Of a stretch of 64,000 bases of DNA, positions 46,026 through 58,800 are shown in pieces. The stretch's first letter is position 1, and each line of letters opens with the position of its first letter. Under the pieces are notes generated by a model. The model was not told the origin of the DNA. It made no database searches and was given only the letters and a program-made list of their open reading frames with translations. This stretch comes from Linnemannia hyalina (Eukaryota; Mortierellomycota; Mortierellomycetes; Mortierellales; Mortierellaceae). Location: the NCBI GenBank assembly GCA_019671135.1, contig JAHRHY010000001.1, forward strand, positions 1,674,001 through 1,738,000. Reading direction: 5' to 3'. Made by a program: the position numbers and the translations under genes.

Positions 46026-49000
46026 ATGGCAGATCGCCCTTCAAACGAACCTTCGTTGGATAGACGACTCCCCTTCAACATCACGCGTACCCGGAGTGGG
46101 CAGCGTATGTGGTCGGATCCCGTCGTACCAGCAACAAATCGACATGACCTCACTCAGCAGCAGTATCGCTCCCACCACGCCTTTGCCCCCGCCCATTTCC
46201 CTCGATATTCTCCACAAGGGATTGCGAGCGATCGAACAGTCATTGCCCCGGTTGCAGCTGCTGTCTGCGGGGATATCCCTCTGCGACCTCTACCTTCGGC
46301 GCTCATGGCTCATTACAAAAATGGAGGAGCACATCCTATTACACATACCAGCAGTACAAGTCATCTTGGCAGACACCATAACAGCAACATCATCAGTAGT
46401 ATACATGACCTTGATCTCTATGAGGACGATCCACATGGATATGATGCATACGCTACTCACTCGGTTCCGCGGTTGATGAGACAAGCGCCCAGGTTGCTCA
46501 GCCTCGATGACTATAACCTCATTTCACTTGGATACAAGCCGGTATGTTGACATTGTTTCGGTGACAGCCTTTCTCGAAGATAAGGCCAACCAACTAAATA
46601 TTTTATCGTTAACACCTACATAGGTCATGGCGAGAAAGCTACCATGGATGACAGTGGCCGGAGTAGCTCTCACGGCGACCAATGTCTTCACTGGAGTCAT
46701 TCCATTGTACGGACTAGCCCTGACGAATGGAGGACCTGCCTGGGCGACCTGGAGCTTTCTCGTTATTGGATTGATGTCTATTGCTGTGACACTGTGTCTC
46801 TCGGAACTTGCATCGGCCTATCCAACCACAGCAGGAGTGCACCATTGGGTGTATCAATTAGGATCCGCAAAGAGGAGGGCGTATCTGTCGTGGATGGTCG
46901 GATGGTTCACCATTGTCAGCGCTGTAAGGATTATGCGAGACGAGATAGATGTAGCCATATACCGTTTTATTCCACTCCATATCTTATGTTAATTGTGTGA
47001 ACAGGGGGTGGTGAATTCGCCGTTTTTTATACTACAGGCTAACAGCTCTTTTGTTTTTCCTTCCCTCCCTTTCCCCGCTCTTCTTTCTCTCTCCTTACTT
47101 GTGGGACTGACTCCTTCGATAGGTGACCGTAACGGCTTCGATCGCGTTCTATTTCTCCTCGGTGCTGGGGCAGCTATTACTGTCGCTGCACAAGTCTTCG
47201 CTCACGCCTGCAACTCTGGTGATGTTCCATTTGGGTGTTCTTTTCGCTTGGCAGACCATCAACTTGATGCCTATCCGCCCGATAGGTTATCTCTCCATCG
47301 TCTCGGGTAAGCATCCCCAACCCCTCTTCTTTGGCCTGTCTCACGCCTCTCTTTCTCTCTCTCTCTCGCTCCTGCCAAAACCTAACCGCTTCATTATGCA
47401 TATGCATTTTTTTTCTTGTCTATGTGGAACAAAAGGTCTGTTTATGGTTGCGTTGGCAGTAGCGTTGATCAGCGCGATGTTGTCATTGTCAGGAATCGAG
47501 CCGTCGATGGCCCAAGTCCCCTTTACTGCCGTTCTGAACTATTCTGGAAGTTCCAATGCTGTCTACGCAGCATTGAGCAGCACACTCATGGCCTCGTTTG
47601 TCTTTTGTCCTCAAGACACCATAATTCGCATGGTAAGAACTTCTCTTTTTATTCATGTGTTATTTTTTTTGGTAAACTTGCGGCATGATAAACAAACTAA
47701 CAAAGAACTGTATTTGTAGGCGGAGGAGAGTAGGCGGCCAGAGAGGGCGTTGCCCAAGCTGATGGTGGGGTCGACAGTGTCAAGTCTGTTAGTTGGTCTC
47801 CCTCTTGTCATTGTCCTGAACTACGGGATCGTCAAGACCATCAGGGGTCTCCTGGATGAGTCTGTTCCCGGCATCAAAATCATCCTCGTAAGTCAAACAA
47901 TCAGATAAGATATTCTATTTACGCAGCATTAATTGATTGAGGTGAAACAGCACATGCAATTAACCTTGATTTATTTATTTACCTGCATTGCATACAAGTC
48001 GACGATTGGCGATTCGACAGGGACAGTGTTTGTGGTCTTTGTGCTGACAGCCATCTTCTTCACCGGCCTGATGCGCCTCTCGACCGCAACCAGGACAGTT
48101 TACTCATTTGCGCGCGATGGAGGAGTCCCTCACTCGTCCTACTGGAACCACCTTCACCCACGACGAAAGATCCCTCAGCGCGTGTCCTGGTTGGTCACCA
48201 TCGCCTGCATGTGCTGTATTTTCCCTTTTTTCTGGGGGAATTCTGTCGCCTTTCAGTGGATCTCGAGTCTTGGCTGCATCACCGCCAACATTAGCTTTCG
48301 TGAGTGCACACATACACACTTTCGCGCTCCATTGATTATTTTTCTTGGAGGAGCGAAAGAAGAGAACATTAACATTCGGCTATACTGCTTCACCATATTC
48401 TTCTAGTTGTCCCTCTTTGTATGAGATTGACACGCGAAGGAAGTCTCCACTTCATCCCAGGAAACTTCACCCTCGGCCGCTTCTCAAAACCCCTCCACAT
48501 CATCTCCATTATCTGGCTCACCTTTCTCTCCCTCACCCTCGCCCTCCCCTCCACCATCCCCGTCACAAAGAACAACTTCAACTATGCCCCCGTCGTCCTC
48601 GCAATCCTCACCATCATCTTCGCAGTCTCATGGTTCAAGGCCAGGACGGATTTCACGGGTGGTGCCAAGGATATCAGTCGTGCCTCACATCGAAACCCTG
48701 CCCGTCGGTCGCTAGAGGATATTTATCCGCACAAGTCGCCTGCACATTCGCAGTTAGGTCCTGGGTTGGCGGCATTTCCGCCTGCGCCTCGGGCTTTGCC
48801 GCCGTTTCATCACACACCTTCGGAGGAGACTATTCAGAGGTTCAAGACTCCTCTTGGCAACAAGACGAGGAATGGGATAGCAGCTAATGGGCATAACAGG
48901 GTTCTTCCTGAACAAGTCACCTTTCCACGGCCCGGTTATCCTACATCGCTGACCCCACCCAAAAGGAGCAACCCCATGACCTCATCCTCATCGTCCAGGA

Positions 49001-51306
49001 AACAGCAGAAGCACCAAGGTCAAGCTGCAGGAGGAGGAGAGGGATCAACCTTAAGATCAAGCCCAAGAGACCATCCTCGTGGACAAGCACCCAACCTGAC
49101 CATGAACACTATAACCTCTGTCCAAAGCCATCCAGACTCGATCCTGGGGATTCCTTTCTCCGAATCACCAGAGATGATGCATCGAGAACTCACAGTCCAG
49201 AACTTCAGCAGTAGCATCAGCGCCAGCCCATCCTCGTCTCCATCACCACCAACGGCACTACCGTCAACTCGCACCCTTGCGACTGGTGGCTCTCAGAGTC
49301 CTGACAGTTCTGAAGTAGCTTCTTCGGGGTTGTTTCTGACACGACCATTTGGACCTGTAACGACAACCACCGACGCTATTATCCCCAAAATCTCGATTGC
49401 TCCTCCAACAACCAACAGCAGCACGATTGAAAGCGCCAGAGTCACACTTCGTCGCGAAAGTCCTCTTATCCGAAAGGCAACAACCACTCGTGCTGCTGCT
49501 GATGGTCCTAGCGAGAACAGGACCGTATTGGCTTTGAGTCAACAGCTTGCTACCTTGGAGACCACCAGCCACCCCCTGAACGCGATCGATAGTATCTTTA
49601 AGCTCGGACATGGATTGAGCAATATGTTCACATCAGGCAAGAACAAGGTCACGGCCAGCATGAACACCAGCTCTGAAACCAACAGCCATCTCCGAACTGG
49701 AAAAAATCGACCGCCAACGCCTTACCCTGGGAGTCTAGTGGATCAAACCGAGGACTCTGCAGTGTCAGATTATGCCGCCTCGATGAAGGACGACTCTCAC
49801 ACACCCAAGACTATCTTGAAATTCTCTCCACCCTCACCACCACTTCATCCACACAACCAAGGTGGGCATGGAAGAAACGGATACACGATCGAGGAGATTG
49901 TCAACAACACCATCGTAGTTTTTCCGTCCATCTCCCAGTTCCCGACTCTGGATGGGTACCCTTTGATCAAATCCTCTTCGACTATGGATTTCGGGGCCGA
50001 GTTGTCTGGAAGTGACGTCGCCGCTGGTGGTGGTGATCGAAGACCGTCCAACACTACGACCATCCGTCCTCTGATGCTCCCCATGAGTCGCACGCCCACC
50101 ATCCAGGCCACCAGTCAAGCTTATACCTACACATCATCTCTCAACGATGACCATGGCGGAGACTTGGAAGGACAGCTCGCAGAAGCAGACGAATTCTACG
50201 AGAATGAGTATCATCACGACTACCCCATCATCTCCATCTCCAAGAACCGTCTCAACTCTCTCTCTCCGACCTCTGGTGTTGCTGGTGCTGCTGTCAGTGG
50301 TAATGGTCTCTTCCGTCTCCCCAACTGTAATATCAGAGTTCCTTCTACCTCCACGCTGGCATTGACACCATCTGGTAGAAATAATAGTGGTGGTGGTATG
50401 ATTCAATCATCAACCTTGTTGACTCACTCCACCGGCCCGGCAGCAACTCCAACCACCGTCATGGCACCCACCAGTCCAAATCGTCAACAACAGTTCACCC
50501 CTCACAACCACAACGAAACCAAACCGCACCGCCAGTTATCCTACACCGAACGACACGATCCCATCGAGCGCCTCCTCCGCCACAAAGCCCAGCAGCAACA
50601 ACAATCAAACTCCATCACCCCTAACGACTCAAAAACCTCCTCCTCCCACCAACACCTCGAATCTGCCACAAACCCAGCCTTCCAATCCCTTCAACGCACC
50701 CGAACAGTCGCCAACTGGGCCCAAGAACAATCTCGAATCCAAGAAAAACGCGCTCGACATTACGCACGGACCCGGGCATTGAAGGAGTTGCGGAAACAAA
50801 ACCCCACTGCGACGCTTTCGATGGGTTCGAGTTCTGGGTCGTCATTCACAGACTTTTCAGAATTGTCGTCTTTCTCGACTTCGACTTCTTCTTCTGCGTC
50901 CGGATCGGCGTCGGGTGCGGGTGCTTCGGCGTCAAAGTTTTTCCCACAATCTCCTCAACAGCACCGTCATCAACAACCCTCGATCCAGGCAAGACCTACA
51001 CCTCCGCCATCATCCTCTTCCCTCACTCGGGAAAAACTAGTCATCAACACCAACTTTGGCCAAGACAAGATGCCGTCCTTCCCACGCCACTTTGCCAACA
51101 GTAACGGAAGCGGGGGAGGAGGACTGGACATCGATTCGATGATGATGGAGGATATTCAACTGGACCACCCGACGCGTCTCGAGATGCTTATCCAAGAAGA
51201 GGACGAAGACGAAGAAGAGGAACCGGGCTTGTATATCGATACGGATGATATTTTGAGCCCTTCGATGGAGATTGAGAGTCTTGGAGCTGGTGTTGGACGA
51301 CTCTGA
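46026..51306 (+). CDS. Amino-acid/GABA-type permease (APC superfamily) with very long C-terminal tail
   Basis: Exons 46026-46541, 46624-46923, 47123-47306, 47436-47632, 47720-47887, 47999-48299 and 48407-51306 total exactly 1,522 codons, giving 1,521 residues. About 170 disordered residues precede a transporter of the amino acid/choline/GABA permease type: SLDDYNLISLGYKP, TGVIPLYGLALTNGGPAWAT, LSELASAYPTTAGVHHWVYQ, the cytosolic AEESRRPERALPKLM loop, and FARDGGVPHSSYW. The last helix ends near residue 635 (AILTIIFAVSWFKARTDF). The same open frame then continues for nearly 900 Ser/Thr/Pro/Gln/His-rich residues with an acidic end (EEDEDEEEEPG). Typical family members have about 500-560 residues in all. 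The intron 6 acceptor (AAG) is slightly unusual. Substrate cannot be assigned. Confidence 0.88.
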
Positions 51307-51596
51307 ATAATAGCAAAAGGGGGTGTCATTCGCTTAAATCTTGTTGCATTTTTTTTTAATCTAGTCTTTTCATACCCTTGTTTTGTAATAATAATGCCCG
51401 CTTCTTTTTTTTTCCTGCTACCCCATTGATGACACGAATGTTACTATGAACGTCCTTGTTAAAGACTCCCAGGTATATGGACGAAAACAGTAGTTGAATA
51501 ACGGCGTTGTCCAAAAAACTAAACGGAAGTGCTTGTAGCAGAGCGCGTCCCTTTCTTTCGCGCAAAAAAAAGGTAAGGCAAGGAAAACAAAAATAT
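51307..51596. other. 3' flank of permease and downstream flank of tRNA-Ala
   Basis: T-rich 3'UTR-like sequence, then a region resembling the flank of tRNA-Ala copy 1. Both carry a CGTCCCTT motif and an AAAAAAAGGTA motif just before the tRNA. No gene is seen. Confidence 0.5.
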
Positions 51597-51669
51597 TGGA
51601 GAACCTGGGCATCGATCCCAGTGCCTCTCGCATGCTAAGCGAGCGCTCTACCATTTGAGCTAGATCCCC
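51597..51669 (-). tRNA. tRNA-Ala (AGC), copy 2
   Basis: Identical over all 73 positions to the copy at 14548-14620; anticodon AGC at 51634-51636. T-run terminator (TTTTTG) follows the 3' end on the minus strand. Flanking sequence is partly conserved with copy 1 on both sides, so the locus, not just the tRNA, seems to have been duplicated. Confidence 0.95.
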
Positions 51670-51813
51670 TATGAAGCTTATATAGCTTATATACAGGCAG
51701 CATTTGGCAAACATTGTTATACATGTGGCATAAACTGCAACATGCACTTAGAGAATATTAAGGGGCTTATATTGAAGAATTTCGCTTAATGAAAAAATGT
51801 ACAAAAATAACTC

Positions 51814-51827
51814 GGATAAGAGACCGA
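51814..51827 (+). repeat. Target-site duplication, left copy
   Basis: GGATAAGAGACCGA, repeated exactly at 52633-52646 after the element's poly(A). It brackets the LINE insertion. Confidence 0.9.
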
Positions 51828-52632
51828 GCCAGGAAGCGAGAATACAAACGCGCGGTGGACAGAGGTCGTCAGGTACCGAGGCCAGTACCCATACACTGGT
51901 GGCCCCCTTCGGATGCGGATCATGTGCGAGGATTTTCCTCCATCGGTGGAGCTCGAGCCGTGCACAGCGGTAGTCCAGCTCTCGATCGAGACGAGAAACC
52001 GATGTGGAATGTGTCGGATCTCCTCCGCGGCATCACCCCCTTGAGCATGTTGACTGAATGGTCCGCGGTTTTCCGGACCCCAATGTCCATCGCCAAGACA
52101 GTCCTTCACAAGTTTGTTGGCTACCTGGAGGCGCAGGCCTCGGAGCTGATCTGGAAACCTCGGTGCTCCGCGACAATCGCATGGGAACAAAGCCAGGGCA
52201 TCTCTGCCAAGGATAAGACATCCAAATATACAGGCCCCCGAGGTGATTGGAGTCAAGGATACGGTTACATCACGCACGATGGTTTCTGTCCGTGTGGCGC
52301 TTCGCTAGCCACACATTGTGAAGGAAGGTGCCCTGGGGCGACCAAGGACCCACGCGCTGCTGACGAGCGGTTGTCGGAGAGTTTGTTAGGAAGGAGGAGG
52401 TTGTCAATGATGGAGAGGATGGGAAGAATCCCCTTCATTCGTATCTAGTTTTATTTTCTTCCGTTTAAGCTGTGAAGAGCAGCGACAATTGTTGCGCAGA
52501 GCCAGGTTCTGGACCGGACTGCGACTGGCGGATGGTGCACTGAAGAGTTTGGTCTGTAGTCCCCTTTTACTTCCAAATAACTTCTCTATGCTGTTTGTTA
52601 GAGAAATAAAATTGTGTACAAAAAAAAAAAAA
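51828..52632 (+). mobile_element. 5'-truncated LINE insertion, copy 4, with intact boundaries
   Basis: An 805-base copy matching copy 2 from 15739 to the end with only a few per cent differences by eye. It contains the last 200 or so residues of the LINE ORF (open to the stop at 52446-52448), the 3'UTR with AATAAA, and an A tail of 13 or so at 52620-52632. It is bracketed by a perfect 14-bp duplication. This is the signature of target-primed reverse transcription with 5' truncation. It lies about 145 bases upstream of tRNA-Ala copy 2 and about 195 bases beyond the SEC7 stop codon. It lacks reverse transcriptase and endonuclease, so it is non-autonomous. Confidence 0.92.
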
Positions 52633-52646
52633 GGATAAGAGACCGA
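52633..52646 (+). repeat. Target-site duplication, right copy
   Basis: GGATAAGAGACCGA directly after the element's poly(A), identical to 51814-51827. Confidence 0.9.
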
Positions 52647-52827
52647 TGGCATCTCAAAAGGAGATACGTTTTGTTGAACAAAGGATCACAATGCTTAGAC
52701 AGGATGTGAAAGGCATGAGGTACGATAAAGCTGTTTTATTTTTTTTACAAGTCATTCTTTTGTGTTGTGTCTGTGCATTTGTGTGTTTATATGCGGGGGT
52801 TCTTAGAGGTGCATGTATCAATTTTAT

Positions 52828-55800
52828 CTACTCCAAAACCAACAACTCGCCAACGCGGCCCATGAATTCCTGGAGGGCCACACGGACATCTTGACGCTCA
52901 ACACCAATAAGGCGGATGGCCAATCGGAAATAGTCAGGGAGCTCCTTGCGGAGGCCCTGGTATTTTCGCTTGTCAGACTCCAAGCTCGATGGGTGATGGA
53001 TGTGGGGTTGCTGGCTGTTTCCATTGGTATGTTGAGCTTGGTGACCGGTGGGCGAAGGCGACATCACGGGTGATGCCCGGTTAGAGAGCGACGAGGACGA
53101 CGATTGAGGAGATGCGCTGCCAGGGACAGATGAGGTCATGGCTGCGTTGGGCCACCAGATGGATGTCCTCTGAAGCTCGCGCAGGATCATAATTGTCAAT
53201 TGAGACTGATTCACAATGACATCCTTGGGGTACCTGTTGGGCTCGCTTAACATGCCCAGGTAGCGCGCAATGATCAACTTGGATTCCTGAACCAAGGGCT
53301 CCAACACTGCTTGGATCTCATCCTCTGCGTCATAGCCCTCTCCATCTCCAAACTGGCGGTAGAAATCAAACAAGACCGAGACGTAGGTCGTCAATGCCAA
53401 GTTTTCCTGCTTGAACATGTTGGGCAACTGCTGGATCTGGCCCGACTTGTAGAGGTAATGACGGAGCTCATAGTTGTCGTTGAAAGCTCTCACAAAGCGG
53501 TAAGACTTGCGCAGACACTCCAGCCAGCGATGACGAAGGCCGGTGGGCATGTTATGCAAGTAACGAGGCTTGATGGCAGGTCCCTGAAGAGCTCCAGCAT
53601 GGTCCGTTCCCGAAGGCACCGAGAACGATGACGAGCGTGATCCCGATGTCGATTCCTTGTCAGTGTGAGGTCCGGGTTGACCAGGGTTGGGCGAGACAGA
53701 AACATGGTGTCCTGTGAATGGCGACGAGGACGAAGGCCAGAGTGACAAATCGACAAGGGCCATGTCCTTGACAAACGTGATGGCCACCAGGTGGATGGCG
53801 CACTTGGTGACAGTTTCCTGGAAATCAAACTTGGCCGCAGGCGCAGCGGCTGCGGTTCCTGTTGTCTCGGTGGCCGGTGATCCATCGGTAGGCTGGGTAG
53901 GGGTGTTTGAGGCAGTATCCACGACCATGACCTCGTGTGGCGTTGTCATCTCAAAGATTGTCTCGAGTGTCCCGGTGATGAGCTCCCATCGCTCCTCGTC
54001 AAACATGGATCCGTTTTTGGTGACCAACTGGCTCAAGCAGATGATACCCATCTGACCCAAGTGTTCGCTCTTCTTGCTGACCAGCAGTGTGATGAGCTCC
54101 AAAAGACCCTTCAAGAAATCTGTCTGCGCATAGAACACCTGGTGGTATTGGCGAGAGTAGAGGTTGATCATCAAACGAAGAGCCTGGATCCAGATTGTAG
54201 TCGTCGAGTCACGTCGCTTGTAGTCAGGGTCCTTGAGGTCCTCGAAGATGGGCATCAGGACGACACGGTAAATCTTGGACCAGTACTGCGACTCGAAAAT
54301 CTCTCCCGATCCGTTCAAAATCTCAAACAAGCTGACCAGAGCCTTGGAACGGACAGTGTGGAGGTCAGAGTCGATAACGACACGGGAGAGACCATAGACG
54401 ATGGGGAACCACTTCAAGAAGAAGGTATCCTCGTCCTCCTCCACCACGGCGGCCTCCGTCTCCTTGGCCTTGCCCTCCTCGAGGATCAACTGCTTCTCAG
54501 GGTGGGGGGTGTCGTCCTTGGTGCCAACTGCTGCCTTTGCCTCGAGCCAGAGTCCACGAGCGCACTTTCTGAGCAAGACCATCGCGCCATTGACCACATT
54601 CTCGTCATAGTTGAAGCAAAACTCGACCAGACAGTTGACATAGTCGACAAAGCTGGTCTCAATCACTTCGAAGCTGTTCTCGTAGATCATCTCGACAATT
54701 CCAAACGCGTTCTCGACCAAGGCTCCGTTACCGTGGGTGGCTGTGCGGCCAAAGACTCCAAACATGGGCTTCCATCCTGAACGAATGTTGCTTGCGCGGG
54801 CGGTGATCATCTGACGAAGACTCTGAATGATCAAGTCGTGGATAGCAACCGAAGGGTTGTTCTTGTAGATGTGCTCGAAGGGCCTCAAGAGCTCGTTCTG
54901 GGTGTTGAAATGAGCCAACTCGTCGCGGGCCAAGAACTTCATCGCAAGCTGGCGCAAGGAGTCAATGGCAAAGGTGGACACGTTGGCGTTAGAGCTGCAT
55001 CCGACGGCGTTGAAATACGACTGAAGAATACGCCAGATCTGGGTCCACTCGAAACGGATACGGACCATGTTGTAGTCAGCTGGGACACGGTAGCAATAAT
55101 AACAATAGCAATAATAACAACGAGGAATCACCATTAGTACTTGAGGACTTCGTCGGCATCGTGCCCAAAAAAAAATGGACATACAATAATACAGCGGGCA
55201 AACATACCAATCTCGATAATCCTCTGAAGCATGTACATGCGGGGGGCACCGCGTGAGCCATCAACTTCTTCCAGTGAGACGGCGCAAATCGACTTGAAAA
55301 GGTGAACAACGGCATCACCACTCAGCGATGTGCTGTTGACGAAAATCTTGTCGATTGCAATGATGGTGTCTTGAGACTGGAACTCGTTCATCATGGCCGA
55401 GAGCGCGACCTTGCGTCTGGAAGAGGCCTGAGGCGTCTGGGGAACGCTTCCGGGCGAGTTTGCTGATCCAGTATGCTGATAATCTACTCCGTTGAAACCC
55501 TCGTTCGATACCCTTCCGCCCTGCGGAATCAGCTGAAGCTGTTCCATTGCGCTGATAGTCTTCAGAACAAGATTCCAGTTACCCTCGAGATACTCTCCCA
55601 TCGTGTTGGCGACCTTGAGGAGGGTGCGGATGGCCAGGACGTTCTTGGGCTGCATCTCGCTCACGTGGTTCATGCCAGTCAACTTGGCCAAAGAAGAGAT
55701 AAAAGCGTCGCGCTCAACCTCCATGTGAAAGATGCTGGCGATACGGATGGCGTTGGTGATACCGCGAAGGCAGAGCTCGATCGCCTCGGCGTTGATTGCG

Positions 55801-58800
55801 GAGAACTCGCGGGTCTTGGGATCTGTCTTGTTCGCAAAGATGCTGGGATCAATCGCCTCCTCGAATGCCAGACTGAGGGTCGCCATGGCTGGCCAGCAGG
55901 CCACGGCAAACATGGGCTTGACATGCTCCGCATGGGTGGCGTTCCTCCACGCGGCGGTGCTCTTGACACGTCCTTCGTTGCCAGTAAGGAGCGCACGGGC
56001 GTTCTTTTGCATCTGAGAAATGGCCATGTCGTACAGTTCCTGACGTTGCTTGTTGTTGCTCACAGTGGAGGCGGTCGCCTTGGAGGCCTCTCTGGCCTGC
56101 TCGTCCTCCAGCACAATCTCGTTGTTGGAAATGTTGTTGAAAATCTCAGTTAGGTACTCGTCCGGTAAGTTGGCGTTGTCGTTGATGCCTCTGTTGTTCT
56201 TGATGAAGTCCTTGACATCCATCCTGCGCTTGACGTTGTCTGAGTGCTGGTCAGTATTGAGCATAATGACGGAGAAGGCGAGAATGTAGGCGGGTTCGGC
56301 ATTGGCGAAGACTTTGGGGTTGGTGTCGCAATACCGGTCAGCAAACTTCTCCATCAAACGATCGATCTTTTGCGACTCTCCAGGGAGACGGAAATTCTGC
56401 AAGAACATGCGCAGGGCATCGACGAATCCGACACCGGTGAAGTTGAGGCGGTCCACAAACGCGTGCATGACCTTGATCGCCTTCTTGTCGCCTTCACCAA
56501 TGTACTCTCCGATGGCAGCCTTGTCCAGACCAGGAGTCGTCATCAGGTAGGCGGCGAGAGCTTGGAGGTCGTCCTGAACAAAGCCCTGCTTGATGAAAAA
56601 GTCGATACCCTTCATAGGTTTGGCGTTGAAGAGACTGACACCTTTCAGGAAGAGACGCTTCCTGGTCATGTTCTCCTCAAACTCTGCTGGATGGTCGTCT
56701 CCCAAGGAATCAGCTGATCCGACGGTGTTGACGGAGGTTGACGACATGTTAGAGCTAGTACTTTGTTGGGTGCGCATAGACATGGCGAGCAGAGGGTTCT
56801 TGGAAACAATGACGGGATGCGACATTTTGTTGTACTGGTTTGCCGAGTGCGATGACCGCGACGAGATAATGGATCCTGATCCATTGTCGTTATTGTGGTT
56901 GGCATCCTGCTGAGGTGACATAGGAAGTGCGTTTGAAGAGCCAAAATCAGCCGAAGCTTCGGCAGAGTGACCGTTGGTAACCGTGTTGACAGCAGATGCG
57001 ATGGCCTCTGGCAAAGTCGAAACGGCTCCTACATCCTTGGACCAATCAACGAGAGAATCTAAAACCGAGACCATGCACCGTAACCCTTGCACAGCAAGAC
57101 GTCGATCCTGAATCAGCGCCCACGCGTCCTTCTCATTCAATAGAAGCTGCTTGCCCATCATGTTTCCGACAGTGGCCGAAGCATTGACCTTTCCACGACC
57201 CTGAGCGATGCGGGACAGCGAGTTGACAATGTGCTCAAAGATCGAGGCCATCGTAAAGTCGCAGTCAAAGTTGAGGTAGATATCGACGAGAGACTGAGGG
57301 TTGGAACAGATCTTGTGGAGGCCCTGGAGAACCATTTCCTTCTGTCGCAAAGTGGCGTTCGACATGTCCAAGAACTTCAAGTAGAACTCATTGAACAGGA
57401 CCTCGATCTCGGCCTTGAGCTGAGCGCGGTAGTAACCCAGGAGAGTCAGGAAGAGGGAGAGAGAGAACTCGAACAGAGTCTCGTTGGCTGACACTCCGTT
57501 CTGCGAGAGGGAGACGCAGAGGTATTGACGGACGGCGCTCACAAATAGCTCGTCGGATTGGAAGACGGGTCCAGAGTTGTTCATCATTGATAAGATGAGC
57601 TCGAGAACCAAGGCGCGGCCACGGACAGACAGTTCCTCCTGTTGTGAGTTACTGAGGATTTCAGTTCTGAGCGATAGTTTGCAGAGGAGTCGGAACGTGA
57701 GGTAAGCATCCTGGCGGGAAACTCTACATTTGGCGACGGCGGCCTCGTGAGGAGTCTGTTCCTGAGGCTGGGCAGGTGCAGGGACAGGTGGTGCGGCGGT
57801 AGTAGCAGCTGATACAGAAGAAGGCGATCTCTCAAGGATAGGCGATGCAGGTAATGGGATGTCGCTTGGAGATGTTGATGCTGGAGTGTTGTTGCTGTCG
57901 TTATCCAGTGGCAATTCCTGATCCTGGTTGTCCTTGTTCTCCTGATCATCTGCTGGGGTCTGTGTGCTTGTCTCAACCTCGACCTCGACCACCTCAACTT
58001 CAACATCAGCCTGGGTCTCTTCGATGTCTGTTTCAATCTTGACCGGCTGTCCAAATGTGTCATCCTGGGCTTCCAAGGTGGCAGGCTGTAGCACTATTGA
58101 ATGTCGTCTGAGGGTTTTCTCAATGTTCCTGAGAGTGTGGGCGTCTGTCTCCATTTTTGAGATGACCAAGTTGACCATTTGGGTGAGTCCTGCCTTGGCG
58201 GTGGCCTGCAGGATGGGCGACTTTGCCCAGCAAAAGATGTTGCAGCTGGTCTGGATAATCTTTAAGAGCGAGGCGTGGTGGACTTCACACGTTGATGTGG
58301 TCACCAGAGTGAGTAAAATCTATGTTTGTATACAACAGGAGAAGTGGAGGTCGTGCAGCAGAGGATCCAATTGTCAGTAAAACGAGTATTATGAAGAAGA
58401 AGAAGAGAAAGAGGAAGAACAAGCAAAAATGTTCCTCGCTGGCTCTCCATGAACCGCGATCAAGAAGTTGGTTTACCTTGATGATTTGAAGCTGAACATT
58501 GTCATCGGCACTTCCGGGCCCACGGTAGGTCATACAAACGGTGTGGACGATTTCGTCAATCAGCCGTGGGGGTGAGGGGTAGTGATCGGGACCAACGGTG
58601 TTGGCTCCTGGCAGGTTGGGGACGAGATGGTCTGTTGGGTCGGAGCAGTCGATATGGCTGAGGTCGTTGGCTTCGCTGAAGACGGCGAACTTTGGACGGT
58701 TGACAGCAGAGGAAGGGATGGGGGTGGTTCTGGTGGTCGGGGGCAAGGTCAGGGGAGTGTTGCCAGTGAGTTTTCCGTGGGCGATGAGCTTGTGGAGTGC

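Noticed and set aside
53935..54780. 281-codon plus-strand ORF opposite SEC7
   Set aside because: Antisense shadow of SEC7 coding sequence.
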